DNA of 64,000 nucleotides, taken from the NCBI GenBank assembly GCA_030544215.1, contig JARZZO010000011.1, positions 41,507,001 to 41,571,000 on the forward strand. Reading direction: 5' to 3'. A program made the position numbers and the translations under genes. Below, in pieces: positions 35,211 through 46,700 of the stretch. The notes below the pieces were generated by a model. The model did no database searches. It saw only the letters and a program-made list of their open reading frames with translations, and was not told where the DNA came from. This DNA comes from Zantedeschia hybrid cultivar. Lineage: Eukaryota; Streptophyta; Magnoliopsida; Alismatales; Araceae. Every line of letters begins with the position of its first letter. Positions within the stretch are counted from its first letter, which is position 1.

Positions 35211-36522
35211 TGTAGGTGCTTAGAATGACCGTGTGATTAACATGAAATATCTATGTTATTCAGTGTAAACTAACCTATTAAAAACAGCAACTAAAGTGCA
35301 GTGATCGCCAGAAACTTTTAACTTAAAAAGTTTCAAAAGAGATATGATCGCCTACCTTTCAAACGCGGAAGATTGAGTCCTTGGTTCCCCTTCCTCAGCC
35401 GGCTGAAGAAAGAGAGCCTTTTCTTTGCCTCTTTGTTCTTGCTGTTGAGTTTGAGGTTGAGGATCGTCCAGAAGTTATGCTTGATTTCCCCTTTTTGATC
35501 TCTTGTTGTTGTTGTTGAGTGCAGCAGAGACAAAAACAGAAAATGAAGAACTATGATGAGAATTTAAGTAGAAGTAGTATCTGAACTAATCATGATTTTA
35601 AGCATATTTAAAACAGCAAACTCACTTTTTTAATGGCTTTGAAACCCCTTAGATTAAGTTGGTTTTTGAAAGATTATGCTGTGGTGTGTGTTTGCATGAA
35701 GTGAATATGAAGAATAAAACTAATGAAATGAATGCAGTAATGAAAAACTTATGCCCAATCGGTTGAAGCTTTGAAAGGATGAAGATCTTGAAAGGGACGC
35801 CGTCTTCTGGAAATGGCAGCGCTCCGGCGTTACGACGTTGTTACTTCGATCTTCAACTCGCTATAACGCTATGGCTCAACTCAATTTAATTTTGTTCTCT
35901 TTCTTTTTTTAACTCTTCAACATGCAGGGTATTTATAGGCATTTCTTACGTTCGCGATTAACATAGAAAAAATCCCGAATTTATCCATCTTAACCGACAG
36001 ATAATTACTGATTAATTCATCTTTATCTGTAATTATCTAAAACGCGTCCACCTTGGCTGACGCCTTTCAGATTAATTAAGATAAGGATAAACATCCGGGA
36101 AAACTTATCTTTATCTTTATTAGGTAAAACGCGTCCACGTATGTAGACGTCTTTTAGATTAATTAAGATAAGGATAAACATCCGGAAGAGAAGTTAAAAT
36201 CACTTAGGAAACCTAAAACGTGTCGACATTCCCAGACGCCTTTTAGTTAATAAATTAATTAATTAAAATTCAAATTTAATCGTCAAAATAAGAATAAAGT
36301 CTAAATGGCGTCCACTTGGGTAGACGTCTTTTATAATTCTTCATATTTTAACTCAAAATTGAATTAAAACCAATTCAATTGATTAACTTAAACACATCTG
36401 TTAAACCCGACACTTAAAAAGATTAATAAAAATTAATCAATGATTAATTATCAGACCATTTCGAGGCATTATTGTATGATATGAAATTTACTCGAAATGA
36501 CGTCAAAATTAGCGTGTCTACA
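35211..36522 (-). repeat. 3' LTR of B (1312 bp)
   Basis: Plus-strand start TGTAGGTGC, end GTGTCTACA. Same length as the right copy. It contains four dyads (36039-36332) and no coding; the frame at 35333-35533 is repeated in the other LTR and is not supported. Confidence 0.95.
36039..36332. repeat. dyad cluster 5 (4 units, B 3' LTR)
   Basis: Units start at 36039, 36126, 36215 and 36303, all with 10-base centres, spaced about 88 bases apart. In the third, the left arm reads ACGTGTC where the other LTR has ACGCGTC, a C-to-T difference between the copies. Confidence 0.9.
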
Positions 36523-37621
36523 GCTGCCTCACCTTGGTATCGTCTTTGCAAGGGAGTGAAATGAAATGGAATGTACTGAAAAGGTGATGCCAAGGTGTGA
36601 TGAGACACGCTCTTAACATCACATGACTGGAATTTTTCTCGAAATTATCAACGAAGATAGCTCAAAGATAATCAAGATACTCAATTCGGAATGGAATATT
36701 TCATATCATGTTGAAATTATTTGATTTAATGGTCTGAAACTTAATCAATAATTAATCCCTATTTCAATAATTTCAAAGTCCTACATGATGCATGCTGGGC
36801 TAAAAGAAAAATATAAAGTCAAATAAAATATAAATTAATCAAGGATAATATTGTTAAATTGTCATTAATGAGTCAAGATACCAATTCTTGTAATTCAGTG
36901 CTAAGCCGAAGCTCGTTTATCCACGCACCGTTTTACAAAAGTGGAACCATCGTCCCCACTAATTAACAATCCAACGGCCTATCCGTGCGATTAAGAATTC
37001 TCTGGAATTATCACTGTTTTTGTTGTAGGGGAACTCAAATTCCAGTTTCATCAAAACCACAAGGTCCTTGATACAATCTAATAAATACTTAATATATAGT
37101 AATGCGAATGATTTACATAGAAGAGTACAAGGATAGAGATAACCGTCTTTTTAGCCACGGTCGGGACTTGAATTCCACAATGGGATTTTCTTGATATTTC
37201 CAGCTTTGCTCAGAATTTTTCTGCAATCGAAATCGTTAGTAATTCCAAACAAATATTCAATTTAAACATTAAAATCACAGAATTTCGGGAAAATAGCAGA
37301 TTTGCTAAAACGCGTCGTGTCGAGCAGACGCCATTTAAATTTGAAACGCGTCAGGTATCATAGACGCCTTTTACTCACAGAAACAGATTTCTGGTTGTTC
37401 TCTATCCAAACTCCAACTCTATCAATACACATCCCTTTTCCAATCCGGAAAAGGTCTACTTAGGATCGCGATTCCTCTTATATAAACACCCTTAGGTTAT
37501 TCCTAAGTAAATCTATCATAATTCAAAGATCCAAAGGAGAGTTTTCTTCCAAATTTTCAAGGTTTCTTCAAGGTTTTCAAACTTCCCAAGCTTCAAGAAG
37601 GAGAAACTCCGAAAAAGAGAG
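36523..37621 (+). promoter_or_regulatory. upstream region of PMD1 with TATA box
   Basis: Noncoding, between the 3' LTR and the first antisense gene. A TATA box (tatataaa) lies at 37479-37486, 136 bases before the ATG at 37622. Two dyads lie at 37307-37336 and 37343-37372, just upstream of it. The position suggests a dedicated promoter, not the LTR, which points the other way. Confidence 0.6.
37307..37372. repeat. dyad cluster 6 (2 units, upstream of PMD1)
   Basis: Units start at 37307 and 37343, with 10-base centres gtgtcgagca and aggtatcata. Confidence 0.88.
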
Positions 37622-38987
37622 ATGGATTCCTCAAACAAGAAGATGAAGATGTCTCTAGAGATATTTGCAGACATAGAGAATCATCTTAGTGGAAGAAATC
37701 CCAATCTTCAAGTAAGTTCAATCAACTTTCTTTCATGTTCTTCATGTCTTTTCCATGCTCCTCATCATGCTTCCTTTTTTTCAGAATTACCCCATGTTTC
37801 CTGGCCCAAGAAAGTTCACGTCTCTCCCTTGGATTCGTAAACTTGCAAAAAGTGTTAAGCTTTCTATGCAAGTGTTCATATCCAAGTGGGATCTTCAAGG
37901 ACTTGTAGTGCTCGCTAAGAATTACAAGAGTGCGAACGTAGACTGGGCGGCTATGGGCGCCTTGATCGAGTGGTGGCATCCCCAAACTCATACGTTCTTC
38001 TTCCAAGACTTCGAGTGCACAATCCTTCTAGAAGAGGCGGAACTTCTATTAGGTCTCCCAAAGACCAGAGACAACAGAGACAAGATAGCCTTGACAAAAG
38101 AGAGAATCACCGGTCAACAGCTACTGACATCTATCATGAAGGATCCTTCAGAAGCTAAAGGATGCCTCACGAAGAAGGGGATCAATCTCGCAAAACTAGC
38201 CGAGTGGACTCTTTATGAAATTGAAGATTTAAGGGAGGATGAGGCAGAAGATGTAACGAAAGCTCTCGTTACATGCCTTGCTGGTGCCTTATTCTTTCCT
38301 GCACAGGATAACATCTTGGAAGACGATCAAATTAGTGCTATTTGCGCAATTTTCGAAGGTAAATCCATTAGCACTGCTCTCTTAGCATATCTCTACAGTG
38401 GACTTTCTGCAGCTTCTGTGGGTCGTCCTCCATATGGATGCATGCTACTCTTTGCCTTATGGGTAGAACTTCACTTCAAATTTGAGCATAGTAAGAAAAG
38501 GCCTCTGAATCCATCTCAGATCTTCTTGAATAGTCCAATTCATTGCATTGCTAATATTGTAAAGTTCAATGAGTACATGGTCAACAAGGTTCCAAAACTC
38601 AAGACCCGAGCCGATTGGAGAGAGTATTTGAAACTCATGACATCCGACATATTCGACTCGTCTCCGCTTGCTCTTGTTGGAAAACCAGTTTGGGTGCGCC
38701 GCACAGCAGGAGCAGACCTCAAATTAATTGGAGCTACTGAGTTTGTGTTATATAATCCACACCGGTGCCTTACTCAACATAGCTTGGCTCGTCGCGAGTT
38801 CCCTGAATTCTCTCCTACACTTCCAATCAAGAAGCGTGACCTGGAGTCCGATGAAGATTATGAAGCCATACAAATCATCATTACTCTATGGAATCTTGGC
38901 TTTAGTTATCGTGTAAGATCCTCTAAAGACAGAGATAAAGGATTGAAATTTCCTTATCTTAAAGGTCTTCATGATATTCTCCCTTGA
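37622..38987 (+). CDS. PMD1: plant-mobile-domain-like protein, 2 exons, 430 aa
   Basis: Antisense gene inside element B. Exon 1 is 37622-37711 (30 codons). The donor is CAA|GTAAGT and the acceptor a T-rich tract ending TTTCAG at 37784, giving a 73-bp phase-0 intron; exon 2 is 37785-38987. The spliced frame is open. The protein is helical and acid-rich, with WWHPQTHTFFF at about residues 93-103 and LLEEAELLLGLP at about 111-122. This pattern (E-x-W-x-P-T-H-T-F, then a hydrophobic LLGLP) is typical of plant mobile domain or related DUF7745-type proteins of plant retroelements. Two polyadenylation-type AATAAA motifs follow at 39018 and 39038. A TATA box lies upstream. The DNA function is unknown; related host proteins (MAIN, MAIL1) act in silencing and genome stability. 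The family assignment is by eye. Confidence 0.75.
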
Positions 38988-39626
38988 ATGTCCTTTGTAT
39001 CTCTTTGATTTTGATGTAATAAAGATTGATTCCATTGAATAAAGAACGATTTTTCATGCCTTAGAATCTTTCCTCAACCTTCTGTGATGTGCACATGATT
39101 TTTCCTTAAGTAAAAACCTGATTTTTCCTGAAAATTCAACAGTTCGGGTTCTGTAAAAATGCAAAATGCGTCCACTCAGAAAGACGCCTTTCAAACTATA
39201 TTCTTTTCCAGAAATTCAATTTAATCCTCAAAAACCCGATTTAAGCTTAAAACGCGTCTACCTGTATAGACGCCTTTCAACTCTCTTTCCTACTTTTCCC
39301 AGGATTCTGCCATTAATTCCATGATTAATTCCCTAAAACGCGTCTAGTAACAAAGACACCTTTCATGATTTTCCTGTGTACGGTTCTGAATAGAACCTGA
39401 AACACGTCTACCTATGTGGACGTGTTTCAACCAATTCAAACAGCTGTCCTTTACCGCCTCAACTTATGCGCCTTAAAAACGCGTCTTCCTGAGTCGACGC
39501 CTTTCACCCTTTTCGTTACAGACCCGCGAAGGCCCTCCTTTCTTCCTCACTTTCTCAAAAATTCTTTCTCTCCACCCGAGCTCCGGCGATTCCGGTGATC
39601 TCTCTCTCAAAACTCCTTCTAGAGCC
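38988..39626 (+). other. spacer between PMD1 and PMD2
   Basis: Noncoding. It contains the PMD1 AATAAA signals (39018, 39038) and five dyads (39163-39505) in the 460 bases before the PMD2 start. No clear TATA box for PMD2. Confidence 0.65.
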
Positions 39627-40040
39627 ATGGAACACGGCGAGGGTTCAAGGAAGAAGAAGACCTTGGCCAAGAGGAGGCGAAGGCAAGAAGAAGAGGTTCC
39701 CAAGGAGGTGCCGGCGGCGTTAGCCGAGGCGGCAGCCTTCTTGGAGGAAGAGCTCCCTCCACCGGCACCCATGGCGGTGGAAGAGGAAGAGGAGGGCGAC
39801 CTTCACACGGTAAGTCCCTTGTGGTTTGAATGGGCAAGTAAAAGAAGGGAAGAAAGGGGTTCTTCCAAGAACCCGAAATCTAGACTTGAAAGGCGTCCAG
39901 ACCAGGTGACGCCTTTCAAAAGGCGTCGCCCTTGGTCGACGTCTTTCAAGTCAAATTTCGAATAGGTAGAAAATATTTTTGAATTGCGTCAAGGTATTTG
40001 GACGTGTTTTGAAACACGTCTGTGTATGCTGACGCCTTTC
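39163..40040. repeat. dyad cluster 7 (9 units, upstream of and in PMD2 intron 1)
   Basis: Units start at 39163, 39249, 39335, 39399, 39476 (upstream) and 39888, 39918, 39981, 40011 (in intron 1, 39810-40118). All centres are 10 bases. The intron units form two exact 60-bp doubles, 39888-39947 without the last unit's gap, and 39981-40040. In these the right arm of one unit and the left arm of the next make a second palindrome. Confidence 0.92.
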
Positions 40041-42473
40041 AAAACAGAGTGAATTTTCCTGTTTTTTTTTTTTTTTCTTAATTACTGACCCTATTTTTTT
40101 TGTTGTTTTTATTTGCAGGGAGTGATGAGGGCTAGGATCTCCTGGGACCTAGTTATAGGGGCTTACAGAGGGCTCCCGGACTTCCAGAAGGTGCACCTGC
40201 GCCGGATGGGGTTCGGTGAGCTATTAGACATCGAGCCATTTTGGCTCGATCTAGTCTTGTTACAGGCGCTCAGGGAGCGTTGGCATGCGGAAAGCCGGGC
40301 TTTCCTAATGCCGTGGGGACATATGGTCCCCACCCTAGAGGATGTGGCCAGGGTCACTGGCCTCCGGGTAGAGGGCCGACCGGTGAGTGGGGTGACTTAC
40401 CCCGATTATCGAGGGTTAGCAGAGGCCTTATTAGGGATAGAGGTATCTAGCATGGGCAGGGAGTCCAGGATGGTCCCCAGGGTAGAAGTAGAGGCTGCCC
40501 TAGGATTAGATGAGCCCCGGCGTCGGTCTGACGAGACCCGGGAGGAGTTTAGGGATAGACTAGCAGAGTCGTCCTCTGCCATCTACTGTAGGGACCCTAG
40601 CCAGGTAGAGGAGGTAGACCGACAGCTTAGGGTCTTTCTTGTCTTTTTCTTCGGTCGGTTGCTCTTCGGTACGAAGGGCGACCATATCCACTGTAGATTT
40701 TTGTATTTGTTAGATGACCTAGATAGCTTAGGTGAGTACGCTTGGGGTGCGGCCCTCCTGGCCCACCTGTTTGCAGATCTATCCGCGGTCATTCCGGACC
40801 GCGAGACTACTGTCAGCGGCTTCTCGCCGTTCCTCCAGGTATTAAATGTTTTATTATTTATTCATGATATGCAATATGATATGATGCTTTTTCTAACTTA
40901 TATGTTTATGAATGCAGGTGTGGAGCTACTATTATTTCCCGCTCGGCAGAGCGAGGATTGTTCGTCCAGATGCCGTCCCCTTGGCCTGCCGTTGGCAACC
41001 AATCGTGGACACGGCTCCACAGCACCATCAGCTGACGGCCCTCCGCCGTCAGTTCTTGGACTATCCAGAGCTTTTGGTAAGTTTTTAACTTATTCAAAAA
41101 TGCAATTCTTTTATTGTTTAAATGCAAATTATTTATATGAATGCATCTAATCTATATGCAGGTGATCTGGCGCCCGTACCTTGGTATGGGCGAGGAGGGT
41201 CAGCCGTGGGTGACGGCTGGCAGGAGGAGGTTCGGGAGGCAAATGTGGCTACATTGCCTCAACGAAATTGAGCCCCTCCGCCTCCGGCTTGTGATGAGGA
41301 CCCTGGGCCTCCACCAGGAATGGATCGACGAGGAGGTCCCGGAGGACGTCGGGAGGAGCATGAGGGGCAAGCAAGCCCTCACAGATTGGCGTGCGAAATT
41401 CCCCGAGCAGTACGAGGATTGGCACCGCCGCGGCGTACGGGTGGAGTCCCGTGCGGAGAGTAGCGAGGGCTACCTCCAGCATTACCGGGCCCATTACGCC
41501 GATCAACTGCGGCTCCTCCGACCACTCGATGTAAGTATGCATTCATGCGTCTTTAATTTTATTATTATCTTGATTTATGTTGGTGAATGAATGTATGAAT
41601 GCGTGACTTGCAGGATGCACGTGATGCGGTCATCATCGACCTCCGGGCCCGCCTACATGATGCGGAGGCCCAGCTAGAACAAGTCCAAAAAGAATTGTTC
41701 GATCTGGTATGTATGAATGAATATGAATGCATGTTTTAATTAATTATTTGTTTTGGCGATTAACCACTGACAGTGTTCTTTTGGTGCAGCGAGCCGTCTA
41801 CACCCAGGCGGCTCCTCCTACTCATGGAGCTTCATCTTCATCATCTGCTGCGCATGACTCTGCCTTGGCTGATCTCCAGAGTCAGCTTACCTCCGCCATC
41901 CACCGGGCCTCTCTCGCGGAGGAGGATCGTGCTGCTCAGGTAAGTTCTTCAACTTTTCATTTATGAATTTGATTTTAATTACTTGATTGCCTTGAACTAA
42001 CAATGACTTTTATTCAGGTTGCCGAGCTTCAGGAAGCCCTTCAGAGAGCTGAAGCGGAGCTGGAGCATGCCCGTACTGCAGCGGCTCGCGCCGAAGCTGA
42101 TGCTGCGCGGATCCGGGCTCTAGAGGAGCAGGTGGCGCGTCGCTCCACTGGAGATTTTGCACGCCTCCAGATTCGCCTGGAGGTTGTGACTGAGGAGAGA
42201 GATCGCGACCGCCTTCGACTGGAGAGTCTTCAGGGTCGGCTGTCAGTCGCGGAGCATGAGCGCAAGATGGTGGAGGAGCGATATCAGCGAGCCCGCCAGC
42301 GGGCTATTGATCGAGGTCAGGCGAGTGCCTTTACTGCCAGCATAGCCATATCATCTGGCCAGGCAGGGCCAAGTGCGATGGGACCGCCTCCAGCTCCTAG
42401 AGCTCCACCGCCAGATGCCCAGGATGAGGCCCAGAGCCAGTTGGATGAGGGCGGAGGGGAGAGCCAGCCTTGA
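39627..42473 (+). CDS. PMD2: plant mobile domain protein with coiled-coil tail, 7 exons, 709 aa
   Basis: Antisense gene inside element B. Exons: 39627-39809, 40119-40838, 40918-41076, 41162-41530, 41614-41706, 41790-41939, 42018-42473. Every intron has GT and AG ends and is phase 0, and all exon lengths are multiples of three, so the joined frame is open to TGA at 42471. Residues 6-19 are a basic stretch (RKKK, then KRRRR), a likely nuclear signal. Exon 2 carries the plant mobile domain hallmark ERWHAESRAFLMPWG followed by PTLEDVARVTGL and GRPVSG. Exon 3 gives WSYYYFPLGR, and exon 4 a WRPYLG and W-rich segment, both usual in this family. Exons 5-7 are alanine- and glutamate-rich coiled coil. 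It is more GC-rich than its surroundings. Function is inferred only: nuclear, possibly chromatin-related. Transcription and splicing are predicted, not shown. Confidence 0.82.
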
Positions 42474-43775
42474 GGGCTTTTGTACTTCTTTTCCTTTTCA
42501 TGTGTCATGTACAAAACACTTTTGATATATACATGAAACTTTTGGGCTCCAATTTCGTGTTCCTGTGCTTATCTTGCATCCTGTACAACACTTAACAAAC
42601 AGGTTAAGTATCTGTTTAGGCTTAGCCCCTTGCCTGACCAAATAAATGGTCAATTAATCTTTTCCTTGAATAAATGGTCAAGGGGCATAGCCTTTATTAA
42701 CAAAGGTAATAAGAATAATCAGACTTAAGCAAAATGCAACATACAAGCAAACATATGCTCACTGAAAATAAAATGAATGAAACACACTAAATGCCACAAG
42801 CAAATGCTAATTGAAATATTTTTGTGGTTTTGAAATATTCATTTTTGTTTGGGTTTTGAAATATGTATTCTTTTTTTAGATTTTGAAAAATGTATATTTT
42901 TTTTGAATTTTTGATTATGCAATTTTTTTTGAATTTTGACATATGCATTTTTTTGAATTTTTGACATATATATTTTTTTGAATTTTTGACATATACATTT
43001 TTTTTTTGACTAAAAGACCAGTATGGTACTTAGATCAAAAGATCATATTCATTTATTAACTTAATTTCCAAATTGTTCTCTAACAACTTAACTTAAAACC
43101 CATCGTGTTTGAACTTGTGTTTCCATTCGTGATCCCATTTGATGATTTGACCCTTAGTCAATCTAAGCCATCCTTTAAGCTTGAAGTACACTTCTTTAGA
43201 AAGAAAAGAAGAACAGATTTAGAAAGCCCATGAGAAGGTTCCGGAGACCAAAAAAGGTGTCCCTTTCTAACCCTAATATCTGTTGGGGTTCGGTCATTTT
43301 CTTTCCGGGGTATTTATCGACCTTGCGTTCCCTTTTGTTTCATTTCATGGCCTTGATGTAACGTTTGTAGTGTAATGGCCTTTTGATTTTGAATTTGGCT
43401 TTTTGCCTTGCTTTTGCTTTTCTATTTTTTTTTTCTTTCTTTTCTTTGCTTTGGAACGGATCTCCCCCATTTTTTTTATGACGGCCTCCTACTAAGATGG
43501 CGGGTATTCTTGGTAGTCTATTTTAAGCCTCGTTCCGACATCATGGGCCGAGTGTAAAACATAATTTTATTTAAAAGGAATGATTTGTACTTTATACTCT
43601 TAGTCAAGCTTTTGATATTCTTAAGGACTTAGCATCTCTTGTTACTCACGAATCAAACGTGTCAGTGTGTGCAGTAATGGGTTTGAAGTTAAATTATTAA
43701 GACTAACAAAGAAATTTGAGTTTATAAATTTTCTGATTCCACTGGTCTTTGTACCATACTGATCGACTCTTTAAC
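42474..43775. other. B 3' noncoding region with AT-rich tandem repeat
   Basis: Between the PMD2 stop and the pol stop, so the two genes converge here. An AATAAA for PMD2 lies at 42641. About 42823-43012 is a degenerate tandem repeat of a roughly 26-base unit containing gaatttttgacatat. The 3' noncoding regions of Tat and Ogre elements are known to collect tandem repeats. Confidence 0.7.
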
Positions 43776-46700
43776 CTAAGGGTAGTATTTCTTAAGATGT
43801 AAACCATTCCAGGGATGATTTAGCTCTTCTCCATCTGCATTAACCAAACGATAAGCATTACCAGGATAAGCGTGCGATACAACATACGGTCCTTCCCAGT
43901 TGGGTTGGAGCTTAGAACGCGGACCACCAGGTTTTACAAAAATTCTTTTAACAACCATTTCACCGACTTTGAACTTTCGCTCAATGACTTTCTTTTGATA
44001 AAAACGTGCTAATCTGTTTTGATAAACTTTTGCATGATTAGCAGCTGACCATCTTTTCTCGTCTAAAAGTTCCAATTGAGCAAGAAGTGCTGAACGATGT
44101 TCATCAATGGAAAATTCCTTGTTCAATTGTACTCTTAATGACGGTATAAGGATCTCATATGGAACTACCGCCTCCATTCCAAATGTTAAGGAATAAGGAG
44201 TTTGTCCAGTGGGCGTGCGGATTGAAGTTCGGTAGGCCCATAGAGCCTCAACCAATTTTTCTGGCCAATCTGCGAATTTGTTAGATTTACACGTCTTTTT
44301 GATAATTTTTATCAAAGTCTTATTAGTTGCCTCTGCTTGGCCATTGCCTTGCGGATAATAAGGAGATGAATGATGCAATGCAATTTTATACCTGTTGCAG
44401 AGGTACTTCAATTCCTGTGACACGAACTGTGGTCCGTTGTCGGTGACGATGGTACTTGGAATCCCGAATCTTGTGATGATGTTCCTCATGATGAATTTGC
44501 AGACGGTTGATGCTTTGATCTCCACGTATGCTTCAGCTTCTGCCCACTTGGTGAAGTATTCCGTTGCCGTGAGAATGAAAGATTTTTGCTTGATGCCGGA
44601 ATCTGGGTTACCAAGAGGTCCAATAATGTCGAAAGCCCACATGGAGAAAGGCCATGGGGAAGAAACAGGATGGAGTGAAGATGCAGGAGAATGAATTTTG
44701 TCGGCGTGAAGTTGACACTTGGCACACCTGCGGACATATCCTACGCAGTCTTCTTCCATGGTTGGCCAATAAAATCCTTGTCTAAGGATCTTCTTTGCTA
44801 GCATCTGTCCATTGACATGGCCACCACAAACTCCACTATGAGCTCCTTCCATAACCTTCCAAAGCTCATCCTCGTCTAGACATCTCAGAAGAACTCCATC
44901 AAAACCTCTTTTGTATAATACTCCCCCAACTAGGGTGTATCGTTGAGCAACTCTCCTGATAGCTCTTTTTTCCTCAGTTGTAGCTTCTTCAGGATACGAT
45001 TGATCTTCACAATATTTTGCAATTTCATAATACCATGGCTTCTGTTCATCATCCATCTCTTCTAACAGCTCCATCAACATGATTTCTCTTTTCTCCACGA
45101 TACTTCCATCTTTGAATTTCTTCAGCAACTTCTCCTTAGTTCTAAGAAATGAAGGATCTTTCACGGCGGGTGAAAGACGCCTATGAACTATGATCGATTC
45201 AGATTGCTTGCTGATAGGAAAATCAAGGGAAGATGCAAGTGAAGCTAGAGCGTCAGCTAAGATGTTTTGATTTCTAGGGACATGGACAAAGATCAATTTT
45301 GTGAAAAGCTTTGAATAAGCAGAAGTAAGTTCTTGATATGGCTTGAGCTTGGGATCAAGAGTTCGATACTTGGTCAGCACTTGGCGAAGAATTAATTGGC
45401 TATCACCCACAATCCTGAGTTTGGTGACACCATGAAAATGAGCAGCCTCGAGACCAGCAAGAAGTGCCTCGTATTCAGCTATGTTGTTGGTGACTGGAAA
45501 GTCAAGCTGAAAGGCTTGTGGAATGGTGACACCTTCAGGTGATAACAGAACGATTCCGATCCCCTTTCCATGAGAATTCAGAGCTCCGTCAAAATGCAGA
45601 GTCCACATATCATCTCTGATTTGATTTACGGACATCAGTTCCTCATCCGGAAACTCTGATCGCACTGGATCAAATCGAGGAAGGGGATGATGAGCGAGAT
45701 GTTCTGCTATGGCATAGCCCTTGATTGCTTTCTGTTGAATGTAAATAATATCGAATTGAGATAGAAAGCTTTGCCATCACGCTAACCTATCAGTAAGAAC
45801 AGATTTCTCCAGAAAGAACTTAATCGGATTCATCCTAGCGATGAGGTGGACTTCATGGGCCAGAAAATAATGCTTCAATTTCTGAACAACCCAAACCAAT
45901 GCTGCACATGTTTTCTCCATCGCCGTATATCTCTGTTCAGCGGGGTTGAGAAGTTTAGAGAGATAGTAGGCTACCCTCTCTTTTCCTTCTTCATTTTCTT
46001 GTGCTAGGACAGCCCCCACTGCATCATCCAGGACAGAAATATAAAGTATCAATGGTTTGCCTGGAGATGGTGGTCTCAAAACAGGAAGACTTGCCAAATA
46101 GTCCTTTAATCCATCAAATGCCTCCTGACACTTATCGTCCCAATTGAATTTGACTCCTGGCTTGGTAAGCTCATAAAACGGCTTACACCTTTGTGAGTGC
46201 TGGGAGACAAAACGGCGAATAAATTGTAACCTCCCGATTAATCCTCTTAACTCTTTCAAGTTTTTGGGAGGTGGCATTTCTCTGATAGCCTTCGCCTTAT
46301 TGGGATCGATCTCAATTCCCCGTTTGCTGACAATGAATCCAAGCAATTTCCCTGAAAATACCCCGAATACACATTTCTTGGGGTTCATCTTCAACTGATA
46401 TTCTCTCTATCTCTCTAATACCCTTGCCAAAACTTTGGCGTGCTCAGCCTTCGTTTTAGACTTAACCAATAAATCATCCACATACACTTCCAAATCTATA
46501 TGCATCATGTCATGAAATATTGCCATCATAGCCCTTTGATAAGTGGCTCCAGCGTTCTTCAATCCAAATGGCATGACGACATAACAATATGTTCCCCAAG
46601 GTGTAGTGAATGAAGTCTTCTCTTGATCCTCTTCTGCCAGCTTAATCTGGTTGTATCCTGAAAATCCATCCATAAATGATAATGTCTCATAGCCAGCAGT

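Noticed and set aside
35333..35533. 66 to 71-codon minus-strand frame present in both LTRs of B
   Set aside because: Repeated only because the LTRs are copies of each other; the composition is not protein-like. It could be read from the LTR, but nothing supports translation.
27549..40040. CRISPR array, suggested by repeats with short unique centres
   Set aside because: The repeats are short imperfect inverted arms with 10-base centres, scattered over several elements in a plant genome; there is no regular array and no cas gene.
36039..40040. Dyads as microRNA precursors
   Set aside because: The stem is only about ten pairs, often with mismatches, too short for a microRNA hairpin. Other small-RNA roles remain open.
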